Position numbers and translations under genes: made by a program. A stretch of DNA of 64,000 nucleotides from Bacteroidota bacterium (GTDB lineage: Bacteria; Bacteroidota; Bacteroidia; Cytophagales; Cyclobacteriaceae): assembly GCA_018267135.1 (NCBI GenBank), contig JAFDZA010000007.1, positions 1 through 64,000 on the forward strand, read 5' to 3'. The notes under the pieces are model-generated. The model had not been told where the DNA came from and did not search any database. It saw only the letters and a list, made by a program, of their open reading frames with translations. Shown piece by piece: positions 26,810 to 35,655 of the stretch; position 1 is the first letter of the stretch; each line of letters begins with the position of its first letter.

Positions 26810-27211
26810 ATGTTAGAAGATTACAAAGTGAATATCAGAGTACAGCTCTCAGCTTTATGGACATCTGTAATGTTCTGTTATATCTATGGCGACTATTTTG
26901 AATTATATGTGCCAAAAAAAGTTGAGGGTCTTTTGAACGGACAAAATATGTTGGGTAGTCCCGCCAAGTTATTTTCAGCAACCATTATACTAACAGTTCC
27001 GGCACTGATGATTTTTTTGTCGCTGGTGCTTAAACCAAAGCTGACTAAGTGGTTGAATATTAGCGTAGCATTGTTTTTTACATTGTTCACCTTATTGGTA
27101 GGCATTTCTTCGCTTTCAGAATGGAGAATGTTTTATGTTTTCCTTTCTTTTACCGAAAGCATTTTAACTTCAACCATCATAATCAAGGCTTGGAGTTGGG
27201 CGAAAAAGTAG
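26810..27211 (+). CDS. DUF6326-like membrane protein
   Basis: The 133-residue protein (MLEDYKVNIRVQLSALWTSV, then MFCYIYGDYFELYVP) has four predicted transmembrane helices: about residues 10-26, 51-72, 79-99 and 103-125. The motif LSALWTSVMFCYIYGDYFELY is what I associate with DUF6326. No activity is known. In-frame GTG 26774 and ATG 26777 exist upstream, but ATG 26810 matches the usual family start. It lies between the decayed toxin-antitoxin pair and thrS and has no obvious functional partner. Confidence 0.75.
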   Translation: MLEDYKVNIRVQLSALWTSVMFCYIYGDYFELYVPKKVEGLLNGQNMLGSPAKLFSATIILTVPALMIFLSLVLKPKLTKWLNISVALFFTLFTLLVGISSLSEWRMFYVFLSFTESILTSTIIIKAWSWAKK

Positions 27212-27251
27212 AATCGTTGCCAACTGCCTATATTGACGATGAATGTCAGTA

Positions 27252-27272
27252 TCCTGACCGAAAGCGTCAGGA
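27252..27272. other. Palindrome TCCTGAC / GTCAGGA before thrS
   Basis: A perfect 7-bp inverted repeat with a 7-nt loop is followed by CTTCTTTT. It may end the DUF6326 transcript. It also sits directly upstream of the thrS -7 box at 27280-27287, so an operator role is possible. Confidence 0.5.
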
Positions 27273-27279
27273 CTTCTTT

Positions 27280-27287
27280 TATATTTG
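27280..27287 (+). promoter_or_regulatory. -7 promoter box TATATTTG before thrS
   Basis: An exact TAnnTTTG match lies 20 bases before ATG 27308. No clear -33 TTG is seen, since that position is taken by the palindrome at 27252-27272. Confidence 0.5.
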
Positions 27288-27307
27288 CATTTCTAAAAAT
27301 TTAACTA

Positions 27308-29242
27308 ATGAATATTAAGATTACGTTGCCTGATGGAAGCGTTCGTGAGTTTCCACAGGGAGTGAAAGGAATTGAAATTGCGCAGCGCATCAGCGAGGGT
27401 TTGATGCGCAACGCGTTGGCTATTGAAGTGAACGGTGAGATTTGGGATTTGACCCGGCCGATTGACAAAGATGCATCTATCAAAATTTTTACATGGAACG
27501 ACAAAGGGGGTAAGTATGCGTTTTGGCACTCGTCTGCTCACCTGTTTGCTGAAGCGTTGGAAGCACTTTATCCGGGTACAAAATTTGGCATTGGTCCGCC
27601 AATTGAAAATGGTTTTTATTATGATGTTGATTTAGAAGGAAGAACATTTGGAGACGAAGAACTCGCTGCGGTTGAGAAAAAAATGAGCGAGTTAGCCAAA
27701 CAAAACAATGCATTCGTTCGCAAAGATGTTTCCAAAGCTGATGCGGTTGATTACTTCACGAAGAAGGGCGACCAATATAAATTGGAATTGATTGAGGGTT
27801 TACAAGATGGTTCAATCACTTTTTATCAGCAGGGAAATTTTGTTGATCTCTGCCGCGGACCGCACATTCCATCTACTGGCCCAATCAAAGCGATTAAACT
27901 TTTGAATGTGGCGGGTGCGTATTGGCGAGGTGATGAAAAAAACAAAATGCTCACACGCGTTTATGGGATTACTTTTCCTAAACAAAAAGAGCTGGACGAA
28001 TATTTGCACCAGCTGGAAGAAGCCAAGAAACGCGATCACCGCAAACTGGGAAAGGAACTGGAGCTGTTTGCATTTTCTGATAAAGTGGGGCAAGGGCTTC
28101 CGCTTTGGTTGCCGAAGGGCACCATCTTGCGCGAACGTTTGGAGCAGTTTATGCGCAGAGCGCAAATCAAAGCGGGGTATGAACCCGTGGTAACTCCGCA
28201 CATCGGCAGCAAACAACTTTATGTTACCTCCGGCCATTACGAAAAATATGGCAAAGACTCTTTTCAGCCGATTCATACCCCGGACGAAAACGAAGAGTTT
28301 TTTCTGAAGCCGATGAATTGCCCGCACCATTGCGAGATATACAAAATTAAGCCTCGTTCTTACAAAGAACTCCCCGTGAGGTTGGCCGAGTTTGGTACAG
28401 TATATCGGTATGAACAGAGTGGCGAACTTCACGGACTTACCCGTGTGCGCGGATTTACCCAAGACGATGCACACATCTTCTGCCGGCCCGATCAGGTAAA
28501 AGAAGAATTTGTAAAAGTGATAGATTTAGTTCTACATGTTTTCAAAGCATTGGGTTTTGAAAATTATACAGCTCAGGTATCACTCAGAAGCCCGGAAAAT
28601 AAGGCGAAGTATGTTGGTGAAGATCACTTTTGGGAACGAGCCGAAAGAGAGATTCAAGAAGCAGCTGATGAGAGAGGGCTAAAAACCGTGTCGGTTCTTG
28701 GGGAAGCGGCCTTTTATGGACCTAAATTAGATTTTATGGTTCGGGATGCTTTGGGAAGGAGTTGGCAGTTAGGCACCATTCAGGTTGATTATCAATTGCC
28801 GCAGCGTTTTGAATTGGAATATGTTGGTTCCGATAATCAAAAACACCGCCCGGTCATGATTCATCGTGCGCCATTTGGTTCGCTGGAGCGATTTATTGCT
28901 GTGTTGATCGAACATTGTGCCGGCAATTTCCCGTTGTGGCTGGCACCTGAGCAATTTTCGGTATTGCCCATCTCCGAAAAGTTCAACGATTACGCCCAAA
29001 AAGTAGTTGATAAACTGAAAGAGAGCGACATCCGCGGATTTTTAGATGACCGCGATGAAAAAATAGGACGAAAAATACGCGACTCAGAAGTGAAGAAAGT
29101 TCCTTTTATGCTGATCGTAGGGGAGAAAGAAGCTACTGAAAGCAAAGTGGCCGTACGCAAACATGGCGAAGGGGATAAGGGCACAATGGACTTAACCGAA
29201 TTTGTAGATCAGTTTAAAACTGATTTCAAAATGCCGGAATAA
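27308..29242 (+). CDS. thrS: Threonyl-tRNA synthetase
   Basis: The 644-residue enzyme is full length: TGS domain (1-62), editing domain with the HxxxH pair in [12 protein letters not shown] and a conserved Cys in [14 protein letters not shown], class II catalytic core with the zinc Cys in [14 protein letters not shown] (about 332-345), motif 2 region [20 protein letters not shown], motif 3 region [20 protein letters not shown], and a C-terminal anticodon-binding domain (about 535-644). It charges tRNA-Thr and clears Ser-tRNA-Thr. The usual infC-rpmI-rplT genes do not follow; a convergent ClC gene does. Confidence 0.98.
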   Translation: MNIKITLPDGSVREFPQGVKGIEIAQRISEGLMRNALAIEVNGEIWDLTRPIDKDASIKIFTWNDKGGKYAFWHSSAHLFAEALEALYPGTKFGIGPPIENGFYYDVDLEGRTFGDEELAAVEKKMSELAKQNNAFVRKDVSKADAVDYFTKKGDQYKLELIEGLQDGSITFYQQGNFVDLCRGPHIPSTGPIKAIKLLNVAGAYWRGDEKNKMLTRVYGITFPKQKELDEYLHQLEEAKKRDHRKLGKELELFAFSDKVGQGLPLWLPKGTILRERLEQFMRRAQIKAGYEPVVTPHIGSKQLYVTSGHYEKYGKDSFQPIHTPDENEEFFLKPMNCPHHCEIYKIKPRSYKELPVRLAEFGTVYRYEQSGELHGLTRVRGFTQDDAHIFCRPDQVKEEFVKVIDLVLHVFKALGFENYTAQVSLRSPENKAKYVGEDHFWERAEREIQEAADERGLKTVSVLGEAAFYGPKLDFMVRDALGRSWQLGTIQVDYQLPQRFELEYVGSDNQKHRPVMIHRAPFGSLERFIAVLIEHCAGNFPLWLAPEQFSVLPISEKFNDYAQKVVDKLKESDIRGFLDDRDEKIGRKIRDSEVKKVPFMLIVGEKEATESKVAVRKHGEGDKGTMDLTEFVDQFKTDFKMPE

Positions 29243-29274
29243 AAAAGCAGGTTCGTATAAGTTATGAACCGGCT
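29240..29274 (-). terminator. Terminator between thrS and the ClC gene
   Basis: The stem AGCaGGTTC / GAACCgGCT (eight pairs, one mismatch) is followed on the minus strand by six T, one of which is in the thrS stop codon. It terminates the leftward ClC transcript just after its stop and may also slow the thrS transcript. Confidence 0.75.
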
Positions 29275-29275
29275 C

Positions 29276-31165
29276 TTATTCTTCATCCGATTTTAAATAC
29301 CGTGTTATCTTTTGCCCACGCACCAATAACTTTAATCCTTTCCGTTTGAGCGAAATGTGTGGACGATATTTATTTTGTTCTTCCAGGCTCAGTTTGTAGC
29401 TGGCTAAAATATTATGGTACGAGAGGATGCCCACAATTTGCTTGGTGTCGGCCGAGAGTACCGGAAGCACATCGGTATTCTCGGTTGAAATAATTTCGGC
29501 AGCCGTTCTTAAGCTGTGATGACTTTCGATAGCTACAGGTTTTTGCTTTATGAGGCTTTCCAGTTTTGTTTCAGGCGAGTGGGTACGATGATACAATTGA
29601 GACGAAAGGAGAATACCCTCATATTCCCCATCTGTATTGGAAACGATGTAGTAGTTTCTTTTATACTCGGGTTTGGTTTCCAGCCAATTTATAATTTCTT
29701 GAATCGTGTTGGAGTTGTGCAAGATCAGCCCGCTGTCGTCCATTACTTGTTCTACTTTAATTCCTTCCAAAATATCAGGCTCGTAGGAGTCTGGAGTTTT
29801 TACGCCCCGCCTCGCTATTTTTTCCGTCATGATGGTGTTTTCCATAATAAAGAATGAAACAAAGTAAGAAGCGCTGCACGAAGCCAGCAGCGGCAACAAG
29901 GCATTTGGCTGACCGGTTGTTTCTAAGGCGAAAATAATAGACGTAATGAAAGCCCGGGAGGCGCCCGTAAACATAGCAGCCATGCCCACCAAAGCAGCCA
30001 GCGGAAGATTTACGCCCGAAGAAGGAAATAGTTGAAGCGTTACGAAACCCAACATCATACCTGTAGCCCCACCAATCGTAAGCAAAGGTGCCAACGTACC
30101 CCCCGAGGTTCCACTGCCTAAAGCAACGGCCCAAGAAATAAATTTTAATAAGCAGAGCGAGCCTACCAATTGAATAGCCAGACTCCCGGAAAGAATATCC
30201 GTAATGTTGTTGTAGCCTACCCCCAGCGTACGAGGTTCAAAATAGCCTACCACCCCCACGGCAACTCCGCCCAAGGCCGGCCACCACATCCAATGCACCG
30301 GTAGTTTTTCAAAGCCATCTTCTATTACATAAACCAGCTTGGTAATGCCAACCGACAGCAACCCAATACCAATGCCCATAACACTGTAGGTAAACAAAGC
30401 AATGTTACTGGAACTGGCTATGGTAACTCCGGGGGTTTCAAAAACAGGATGATGCCCAAACAAAAAATGATGACCGGCTGCCCCGGTAATACAAGCCATT
30501 GTTACCGGGATAATAGAACGTGGAGAAAATTCAAATAGCAACAACTCGATGGCTAAAAATATAGCGGCAATAGGGCTGTAAAAAATAGCGGCCATGCCGG
30601 CCGTAGCGCCTGCCGCCAATAATATTTTACGTTCATTATCCGAGATTTTTAGCAACTGGCCTAACGTAGAGCCTAACGCCCCACCAGTAGCGATAATCGG
30701 ACCCTCTGCCCCAAAGGGGCCGCCCGTACCGATAGATATGGCTGAAGAGATGGGCTTCAGGTAGGTGATCGTTGGTTTTATTTTGCTTTGATTTGTGAGG
30801 ATCTGCTCCATCGCCTCCGGAATGCCATGCCCGCGAATGGCTTTTGATCCGAAGAAGGCCATGAGACCGACAACGACTCCGCCCAGAACCGGAATGAGGA
30901 TAACAAAAAAACTCAATGTATTTCCTACCGGGCTGACTTCGGCAAAAGAAAAATGGCCGTAAAAAGAAAGGTTGGTAATTAAATAAATCAAGTGTACCAA
31001 CAACTTGGCCACCCCGCTGATGACCATCGCTACCAACACAGCCAGAAACGAAATGTATAACAGCCTTTGTTTGCTGGTCGTATTTTTTTGTTTTATATCT
31101 TCTTCCTCTAAGGTATATTTTAAGGAAACCGATATCGGGATATTATCACTAATGGTTTTGCTCAT
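29276..31165 (-). CDS. ClC-family chloride channel/transporter with C-terminal CBS pair
   Basis: The 629-residue membrane protein has the ClC selectivity motifs GTGGPFGAEGP (146-156, including the gating glutamate E154), GSGTSGGTLAPLL (GxFxP region) and a GMAAMFTGASRAFITSIIFA segment. Residues about 470-600 form two CBS modules (starting KVEQVMDDSGLILHNSN and KPVAIESHHSLRTAAEIIST) that may sense nucleotides. Whether it is a channel or Cl-/H+ exchanger is not clear; I did not locate a confident internal proton glutamate. A -7 box lies 66 bases upstream and a terminator follows the gene. Confidence 0.93.
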   Translation of the reverse strand: MSKTISDNIPISVSLKYTLEEEDIKQKNTTSKQRLLYISFLAVLVAMVISGVAKLLVHLIYLITNLSFYGHFSFAEVSPVGNTLSFFVILIPVLGGVVVGLMAFFGSKAIRGHGIPEAMEQILTNQSKIKPTITYLKPISSAISIGTGGPFGAEGPIIATGGALGSTLGQLLKISDNERKILLAAGATAGMAAIFYSPIAAIFLAIELLLFEFSPRSIIPVTMACITGAAGHHFLFGHHPVFETPGVTIASSSNIALFTYSVMGIGIGLLSVGITKLVYVIEDGFEKLPVHWMWWPALGGVAVGVVGYFEPRTLGVGYNNITDILSGSLAIQLVGSLCLLKFISWAVALGSGTSGGTLAPLLTIGGATGMMLGFVTLQLFPSSGVNLPLAALVGMAAMFTGASRAFITSIIFALETTGQPNALLPLLASCSASYFVSFFIMENTIMTEKIARRGVKTPDSYEPDILEGIKVEQVMDDSGLILHNSNTIQEIINWLETKPEYKRNYYIVSNTDGEYEGILLSSQLYHRTHSPETKLESLIKQKPVAIESHHSLRTAAEIISTENTDVLPVLSADTKQIVGILSYHNILASYKLSLEEQNKYRPHISLKRKGLKLLVRGQKITRYLKSDEE

Positions 31166-31231
31166 GGATTAAAAATAGGTACAGATTTTTTTGAGTTTGT
31201 GCACTAAACCGCAGGTGCTTTTTTGATTCGG

Positions 31232-31239
31232 CAAAGGTA
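31232..31239 (-). promoter_or_regulatory. -7 promoter box TACCTTTG for the ClC gene
   Basis: An exact TAnnTTTG match on the minus strand lies 66 bases before the ClC start codon. A clear -33 TTG at proper spacing is not seen. Confidence 0.4.
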
Positions 31240-31478
31240 ACGGATGCCTTCTTTTTTGTGTCATAATAAGAGCTGTCAAACACTTTTTTTAGACAGAAGT
31301 TAAAAAATTTCAGCGTCTGGCATTTTCTTTTATTTCCATTTCATAAAAAATTTAATCGCCATTTATCATTTGAGGCAATTGATAGCTGCACTATAAATAG
31401 TTTGTATCGGTCGATCGTAAAAAACGATAAAACGGAGTCAGCTAAACCGTTCCTTTTATTTAATTATTGTTGGGTTAA

Positions 31479-31596
31479 TTTTTACCCATTAAATATAAAT
31501 AATATACTTTTTTAAAAATTATATGTTTAAAAAATACCCTATGCAATCGAATTAGTTAATTTTTTATGAAATATATGATTGTTTTTTACCCATTAA
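31479..31596. repeat. Two direct repeats TTTTTACCCATTAA upstream of amtB
   Basis: Identical 14-base copies lie at 31479-31492 and 31583-31596, 104 bases apart (about ten helical turns). The first is also part of an imperfect inverted repeat TGGGT...ACCCA (31471-31488). They are candidate binding sites for a regulator of amtB; the regulator is unknown. Confidence 0.45.
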
Positions 31597-31651
31597 TTAC
31601 ATTTTTGTACTGTTTTTAACAAAAAAACCAAATACACTTCAACCTAACCCT

Positions 31652-33013
31652 ATGCTTATGAAAAAATCAATCCTCTTACTAGTCTTGCTCATAGCAGTAA
31701 GTCTGTTTGCGGTTTTTCAACCTACTGTGCCGGGTCCTATTGTAACGCAAGGCATTAACTCAGGCGATGTAGCCTGGATGCTTTGTGCATCGGCTTTGGT
31801 ATTGCTCATGACCCCCGGGCTGGCGTATTTCTACGGAGGCATGATCGATACCAAAAATATTATTTCTACCATGTTGCAAAGTTTTATTGCCATGGGGGTG
31901 GTAAGTGTGTTGTGGATTGTAGTCGGATTTAGTATGGCGTTTGGCGAATCGATGGGCGGTTTCATTGGCAACCCGGCTACCTTTTTTATGTTTCAGCATG
32001 TGCTCGATGGCAAACCGTGGTCTTTAGCGCCTACTATCCCGTTAGTGCTGTTTGCCTTTTTTCAGTTGAAGTTTGCCATTATTGCGCCAGCGCTTATTAC
32101 CGGTACGTTTGCCGAACGCATCAAGTTTAAATCGTATATCATCTTTTTGGTGCTCTTCTCTTTGCTTATTTATGCACCGCTGGCACACTGGACCTGGCAC
32201 CCCGATGGTTTTCTTTTTAAACTTGGTGTGCTTGATTTTGCCGGAGGTACGGTGGTACACATGTCGGCCGGGTTTGCCGCTTTAGCTGCGTCTATTTACT
32301 TACGAAATAAATCGGAAGAGAAGGCACCTATCGCTCCGGCCAATATTCCGTTTGTGTTGTTAGGCACGGGCTTGCTGTGGTTTGGCTGGTTTGGGTTTAA
32401 TGCCGGCAGTGCCATGAGTGCCGGCACACTGGCGGCCTCTGCATTTGCCGTAACCAATACTGCTTCGGCTGCAGCCGGCTTGTGCTGGGTGTTGTTTGAT
32501 ATGGCCCGGAACAAAAAACCGTCAGCTCTCGGATTTTGCATTGGTGCCGTAGTGGGCTTGGTAGCCATTACCCCCGCTGCCGGTTATGTTACCATTCCTT
32601 CCAGCATTTTTATCGGAACCTTTTCAGCATTAGCCAGTAACCTGGTGGCACATTGGAAAACAACCCAGACTACATTGGAGGATACGCTGGATGTATTTCC
32701 CTGTCATGGCGTTGGCGGATTGATGGGGATGGTACTCACGGCTCTGCTGGCCAATACGGCCGTGAACAGCGCCAACACAACGGGCAACGGTTTATTGTTT
32801 GGAGAAGGCACTCTTTTTAAAGTACACCTGATTGCTCTTGCCATTGTAATCCCCTATACGTTTGCCGGATCCTATCTCATTCTTAAAATAACGGATCTGG
32901 TTTCTTCGCTTAAAGTATCGGCCGAAGAAAAGAAAGTAGGATCTGATTTAAGCCAGCACGGAGAAAATATATACCCGGTGGATTGGTCGGTAGTGAAAGA
33001 AAAAATAGCCTAA
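31652..33013 (+). CDS. amtB: Ammonium transporter
   Basis: The 453-residue protein has a signal-peptide-like start (MKKSILLLVLLIAVSLFAVF) and eleven predicted transmembrane helices in the Amt/MEP/Rh fold. The twin-histidine pore is visible in DFAGGTVVHMSAGFAALAAS and LDVFPCHGVGGLMGMV; the latter has PCHG in place of the common GVHG. It conducts ammonium across the inner membrane. ATG 31652 or 31658 may be the start. No PII (glnB/glnK) gene is adjacent, unlike in many bacteria. A porin gene follows. Confidence 0.95.
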   Translation: MLMKKSILLLVLLIAVSLFAVFQPTVPGPIVTQGINSGDVAWMLCASALVLLMTPGLAYFYGGMIDTKNIISTMLQSFIAMGVVSVLWIVVGFSMAFGESMGGFIGNPATFFMFQHVLDGKPWSLAPTIPLVLFAFFQLKFAIIAPALITGTFAERIKFKSYIIFLVLFSLLIYAPLAHWTWHPDGFLFKLGVLDFAGGTVVHMSAGFAALAASIYLRNKSEEKAPIAPANIPFVLLGTGLLWFGWFGFNAGSAMSAGTLAASAFAVTNTASAAAGLCWVLFDMARNKKPSALGFCIGAVVGLVAITPAAGYVTIPSSIFIGTFSALASNLVAHWKTTQTTLEDTLDVFPCHGVGGLMGMVLTALLANTAVNSANTTGNGLLFGEGTLFKVHLIALAIVIPYTFAGSYLILKITDLVSSLKVSAEEKKVGSDLSQHGENIYPVDWSVVKEKIA

Positions 33014-33045
33014 CCAAAAATAATATGTAATGCGATGAATTGAAT

Positions 33046-33101
33046 CAGGACGCTTTAAGTGAAGATCACTAAAGCGTCCTGCGGGGTGGTGAGATACCCC
33101 G
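33046..33101. other. Two tandem hairpins between amtB and the porin gene
   Basis: The first (33046-33081) has a 15-bp stem with one bulged A (outer arms CAGGACGCTTTA / TAAAGCGTCCTG, loop AAGAT). The second (33082-33101) is CGGGGT / ACCCCG with an 8-nt loop. No T-run follows either. They may partly terminate amtB mRNA, protect it, or regulate read-through into the porin. Confidence 0.6.
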
Positions 33102-33127
33102 ACAGGACAACTTTAGTTTATTGTTTA

Positions 33128-34444
33128 ATGAAAAACACACACAAAAATATGAAAAAGACAAGTCTATGCCTATGGGCACTTTTTCTGTCATCCCTTTCCG
33201 TCCGGGCAGGGTTTCAAAATTCAGAAGAGAAGAAAATAGAAAACCAATCAGGAGAAGAAAATAAAGAAAAGGGGAAGATGGAATTATCCGGCTATATAGA
33301 TTCATACTACTTCACCAATTTCAATCGTCCGGCCTCGCGCGATAACATGGGGCAGTCGGGGGTAGGCCGAGGGTTCGACAGGCGCGTAGATCAGTTTTCG
33401 CTTGGTATGGTACAAACGGTTTTTAAATACACTCATAAAAATTCGGAGGCCGTGGCCGACTTAGCCTTTGGACCTAATGCGCAATATGGAAACTACGGCA
33501 ATGTGCCGGTGCTGACGCCAGCGTATGGCTACCGCATCGGCAACGATAATTATTCGGCCATCATTATTAAGCAAGCATTTTTTAAATATAATGCTACGCG
33601 CAAGTTGTCTTTTGTAATGGGGCAATTCGGAACCCATTTAGGCTATGAATACATTGATGCTCCACTCAATTTTTTTTATTCCATTAATCATACTTTTAAC
33701 AGCGGTATTCCATTTTATCATACGGGTTTAAAAAGTACCTATGCCTTCAACGATAAAATTTCTGTTATGCTGGGCATAACGAATGGCTTTGATTACATCT
33801 ATGATAACAACCGGTCAAAGGGAATTATTGGCCAATTAGCTCTGACACCGGCCGAAGGCCTGAGTGTTTATCTTAACTACTTCAGCTCGAACGAAGCCAA
33901 TGCCAATAAAAAAGGCGATACACCCCGCGGCAATTTTACCGTATATGATCTGAACGGAGGCTATCAGCTAACCGATCGGGTTTATATAGGATATTGGCTG
34001 ATGTATGGTAGCCAGTATGGTGCGTTGCGCTCGCCCGGCACCTATATACCGGCCGATAATGATACCATCAGTACTAAACATTGGGGAGGTGCCAATATTT
34101 ATCTGGTCGTTAAAGTATCTGACTTGATTAGTATTGGATTTAGAGGCGAACATTTTGACAACCGGTCGGGAGCCAGAGGATTAAGAAATTATGATCTTAC
34201 CCAAATAGATGTAACACACAACCCAACCGGTGCAATAGGAGCCGCGGCAAACACCTTTACGTTTACCGGTACACTGACACTGGCCGATGGCCACTTGCTT
34301 TTAAAGCCGGAACTTCGCCTGGATATCTGGGATAAGGTAGCAGGAGTAGCCAATAAAAAATCGCAACAGTTTATGGATTCAAACGGAGATTACACGCTGA
34401 ATAGTCAAACTACTTTTGGTACGGCTGTAATTTATAAATTCTGA
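33128..34444 (+). CDS. OmpL-like beta-barrel outer-membrane porin
   Basis: The ~438-residue protein has a signal peptide (KKTSLCLWALFLSSLSVRAG), a short charged linker, and a body of alternating amphipathic strands (MELSGYIDSYYFTNFNRPAS ... FLDRVYIGYWLMYG-type strands) ending in FGTAVIYKF with a terminal aromatic residue as in outer-membrane barrels. It fits the putative beta-barrel porin-2 / OmpL-like family. The start may be ATG 33128 or 33149; the upstream GTG extension runs through hairpins and is rejected. Adjacency to amtB suggests it lets ammonium or other small nitrogen compounds through the outer membrane. Confidence 0.85.
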   Translation: MKNTHKNMKKTSLCLWALFLSSLSVRAGFQNSEEKKIENQSGEENKEKGKMELSGYIDSYYFTNFNRPASRDNMGQSGVGRGFDRRVDQFSLGMVQTVFKYTHKNSEAVADLAFGPNAQYGNYGNVPVLTPAYGYRIGNDNYSAIIIKQAFFKYNATRKLSFVMGQFGTHLGYEYIDAPLNFFYSINHTFNSGIPFYHTGLKSTYAFNDKISVMLGITNGFDYIYDNNRSKGIIGQLALTPAEGLSVYLNYFSSNEANANKKGDTPRGNFTVYDLNGGYQLTDRVYIGYWLMYGSQYGALRSPGTYIPADNDTISTKHWGGANIYLVVKVSDLISIGFRGEHFDNRSGARGLRNYDLTQIDVTHNPTGAIGAAANTFTFTGTLTLADGHLLLKPELRLDIWDKVAGVANKKSQQFMDSNGDYTLNSQTTFGTAVIYKF

Positions 34445-34470
34445 AATCGAGTGGGTCGATGGCCAAGGGG

Positions 34471-35625
34471 TTATTCAGTTACCAAATGCTCAGGTAAATT
34501 TTTTATTTGCTCGCACCCGATTTGCTCCATCACTTGCTGGAGTTGAGTCTTCAGTATAGAAATGGCATGGTTGCCTCCTGCGTTACCTAATGCGGCCACG
34601 GCATACATAAACGACCGGCCTAAAAAGGTAAACTCGGCTCCGCTGGCCAGCGCACGGGCTATGTCGGGGCCGGAGCGCAGGCCGCTATCCATCATTATTT
34701 TTATTTTGCCCTGGCATTTTTTGTGAATAGCCTGTAATGAATGTATAGACGACTGCCCGACATCGATTTGCCGGCCTCCGTGGTTAGATATGATAAGGCC
34801 ATCAAAACCGAGTTTAATAGCCAGCTCGGCATCTGCTTCGGTAGCCACGCCTTTCAATATCAGTTTGCCTTTCCATTTTTCGCGCATCAAGGCAATTTTA
34901 CTTTCATCCAGCCTTCCGTTAAAGGTGCTGTTCATCATCGCGCCCAGTTGTTTCATGTTTATTTTTTTAGGCATGTAGGGTTTCAGGGTAGCGAACTGAG
35001 GCCGTCCATACTGCAAAGTGCGGATGGCCCAGGCTGGTTTCGATAAAATCTGCAGGATATTCCGAAGCGACATTTTAGGAGGCATCGTCAGCCCGTTGCG
35101 TATGTCGCGCGGACGAAAGCCGAGCGTGGGCACATCGCACAGCAAAACCAATACATCGTAACCGGATTGCTGAAGTCTTCTCATAATGTCATCGCGCAGA
35201 CGGTCTTCGGCCGGATAGTATAATTGATACCAGGCTTTACCTTCGGTAATTTTGCTGATGTGTTCTAAACTGCTGGTGCTTACGGTGCTAAGAATAAACG
35301 GAATGTTGTGCTGAACGGCCGCCTTTGCTAATATTTCTGGTGCGTTGGGCCAAATTAACCCCTGCAACCCGATGGGGGCAACCCCAAAGGGAGCATCGTA
35401 TGTATGGCCAAATAATTCTGTCTTTAGGTTGGCTCCCTGCCACGGAGTAAGGTACTTAGGCATCAATTCTACGTCACGAAGTTCGTGGGTATTTTTATTC
35501 AGGTTAACATCTTCATTGCACCCACCGTCTAAATAGTCGAACACAAAACGTGGAATACGTTTCATCGCTTTCTGGCGCAAGTCGTCTACGGAAGGGTAAT
35601 GCGAATGGTAGGAGAGGGTTGCCAT
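34471..35625 (-). CDS. FMN-dependent alpha-hydroxy acid dehydrogenase (lactate dehydrogenase-like)
   Basis: The 384-residue TIM-barrel flavoprotein belongs to the LldD / glycolate oxidase family that oxidises L-2-hydroxy acids to keto acids. The active-site motif ISNHGGRQIDVGQSSI (with catalytic His and Arg) and the FMN-phosphate segment MDSGLRSGPDIARALASGAE are intact. L-lactate is the likeliest substrate, but the family is broad. I start at ATG 35625 because the earlier in-frame start at 35646 lies next to the promoter box at 35644-35651. It is transcribed leftward after the MacAB-like operon. Confidence 0.92.
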   Translation of the reverse strand: MATLSYHSHYPSVDDLRQKAMKRIPRFVFDYLDGGCNEDVNLNKNTHELRDVELMPKYLTPWQGANLKTELFGHTYDAPFGVAPIGLQGLIWPNAPEILAKAAVQHNIPFILSTVSTSSLEHISKITEGKAWYQLYYPAEDRLRDDIMRRLQQSGYDVLVLLCDVPTLGFRPRDIRNGLTMPPKMSLRNILQILSKPAWAIRTLQYGRPQFATLKPYMPKKINMKQLGAMMNSTFNGRLDESKIALMREKWKGKLILKGVATEADAELAIKLGFDGLIISNHGGRQIDVGQSSIHSLQAIHKKCQGKIKIMMDSGLRSGPDIARALASGAEFTFLGRSFMYAVAALGNAGGNHAISILKTQLQQVMEQIGCEQIKNLPEHLVTE

Positions 35626-35643
35626 ACTTTTTTGCAGGTAAAG

Positions 35644-35651
35644 CAAAGCTA
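35644..35651 (-). promoter_or_regulatory. -7 promoter box TAGCTTTG for the hydroxy acid dehydrogenase
   Basis: An exact TAnnTTTG match on the minus strand lies 18 bases before ATG 35625 and rules out the upstream in-frame start. It overlaps the gap after the ABC ATPase gene. Confidence 0.45.
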
Positions 35652-35655
35652 CTAT

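Larger units (their letters stand above)
31166..31651. other. 486-bp intergenic region between divergent ClC and amtB genes
   Basis: I see no gene here. The sequence is AT-rich, particularly from 31440 to 31650, and should hold the promoters of both flanking genes. It contains a ClC-directed -7 box (31232-31239) and two copies of TTTTTACCCATTAA (31479-31492 and 31583-31596). I do not see a convincing sigma-54 -24/-12 site. Confidence 0.6.

Noticed and set aside
27812..28474. 220-codon minus-strand frame inside thrS
   Set aside because: It is antisense to the catalytic core of thrS and is explained by codon bias.
31166..31651. Sigma-54 promoter before amtB
   Set aside because: No TGGC-N8-TTGCA-like pair was found at suitable spacing.
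33059..33127. GTG-initiated extension of the porin gene
   Set aside because: It passes through two hairpins and precedes the signal peptide, which must be N-terminal.
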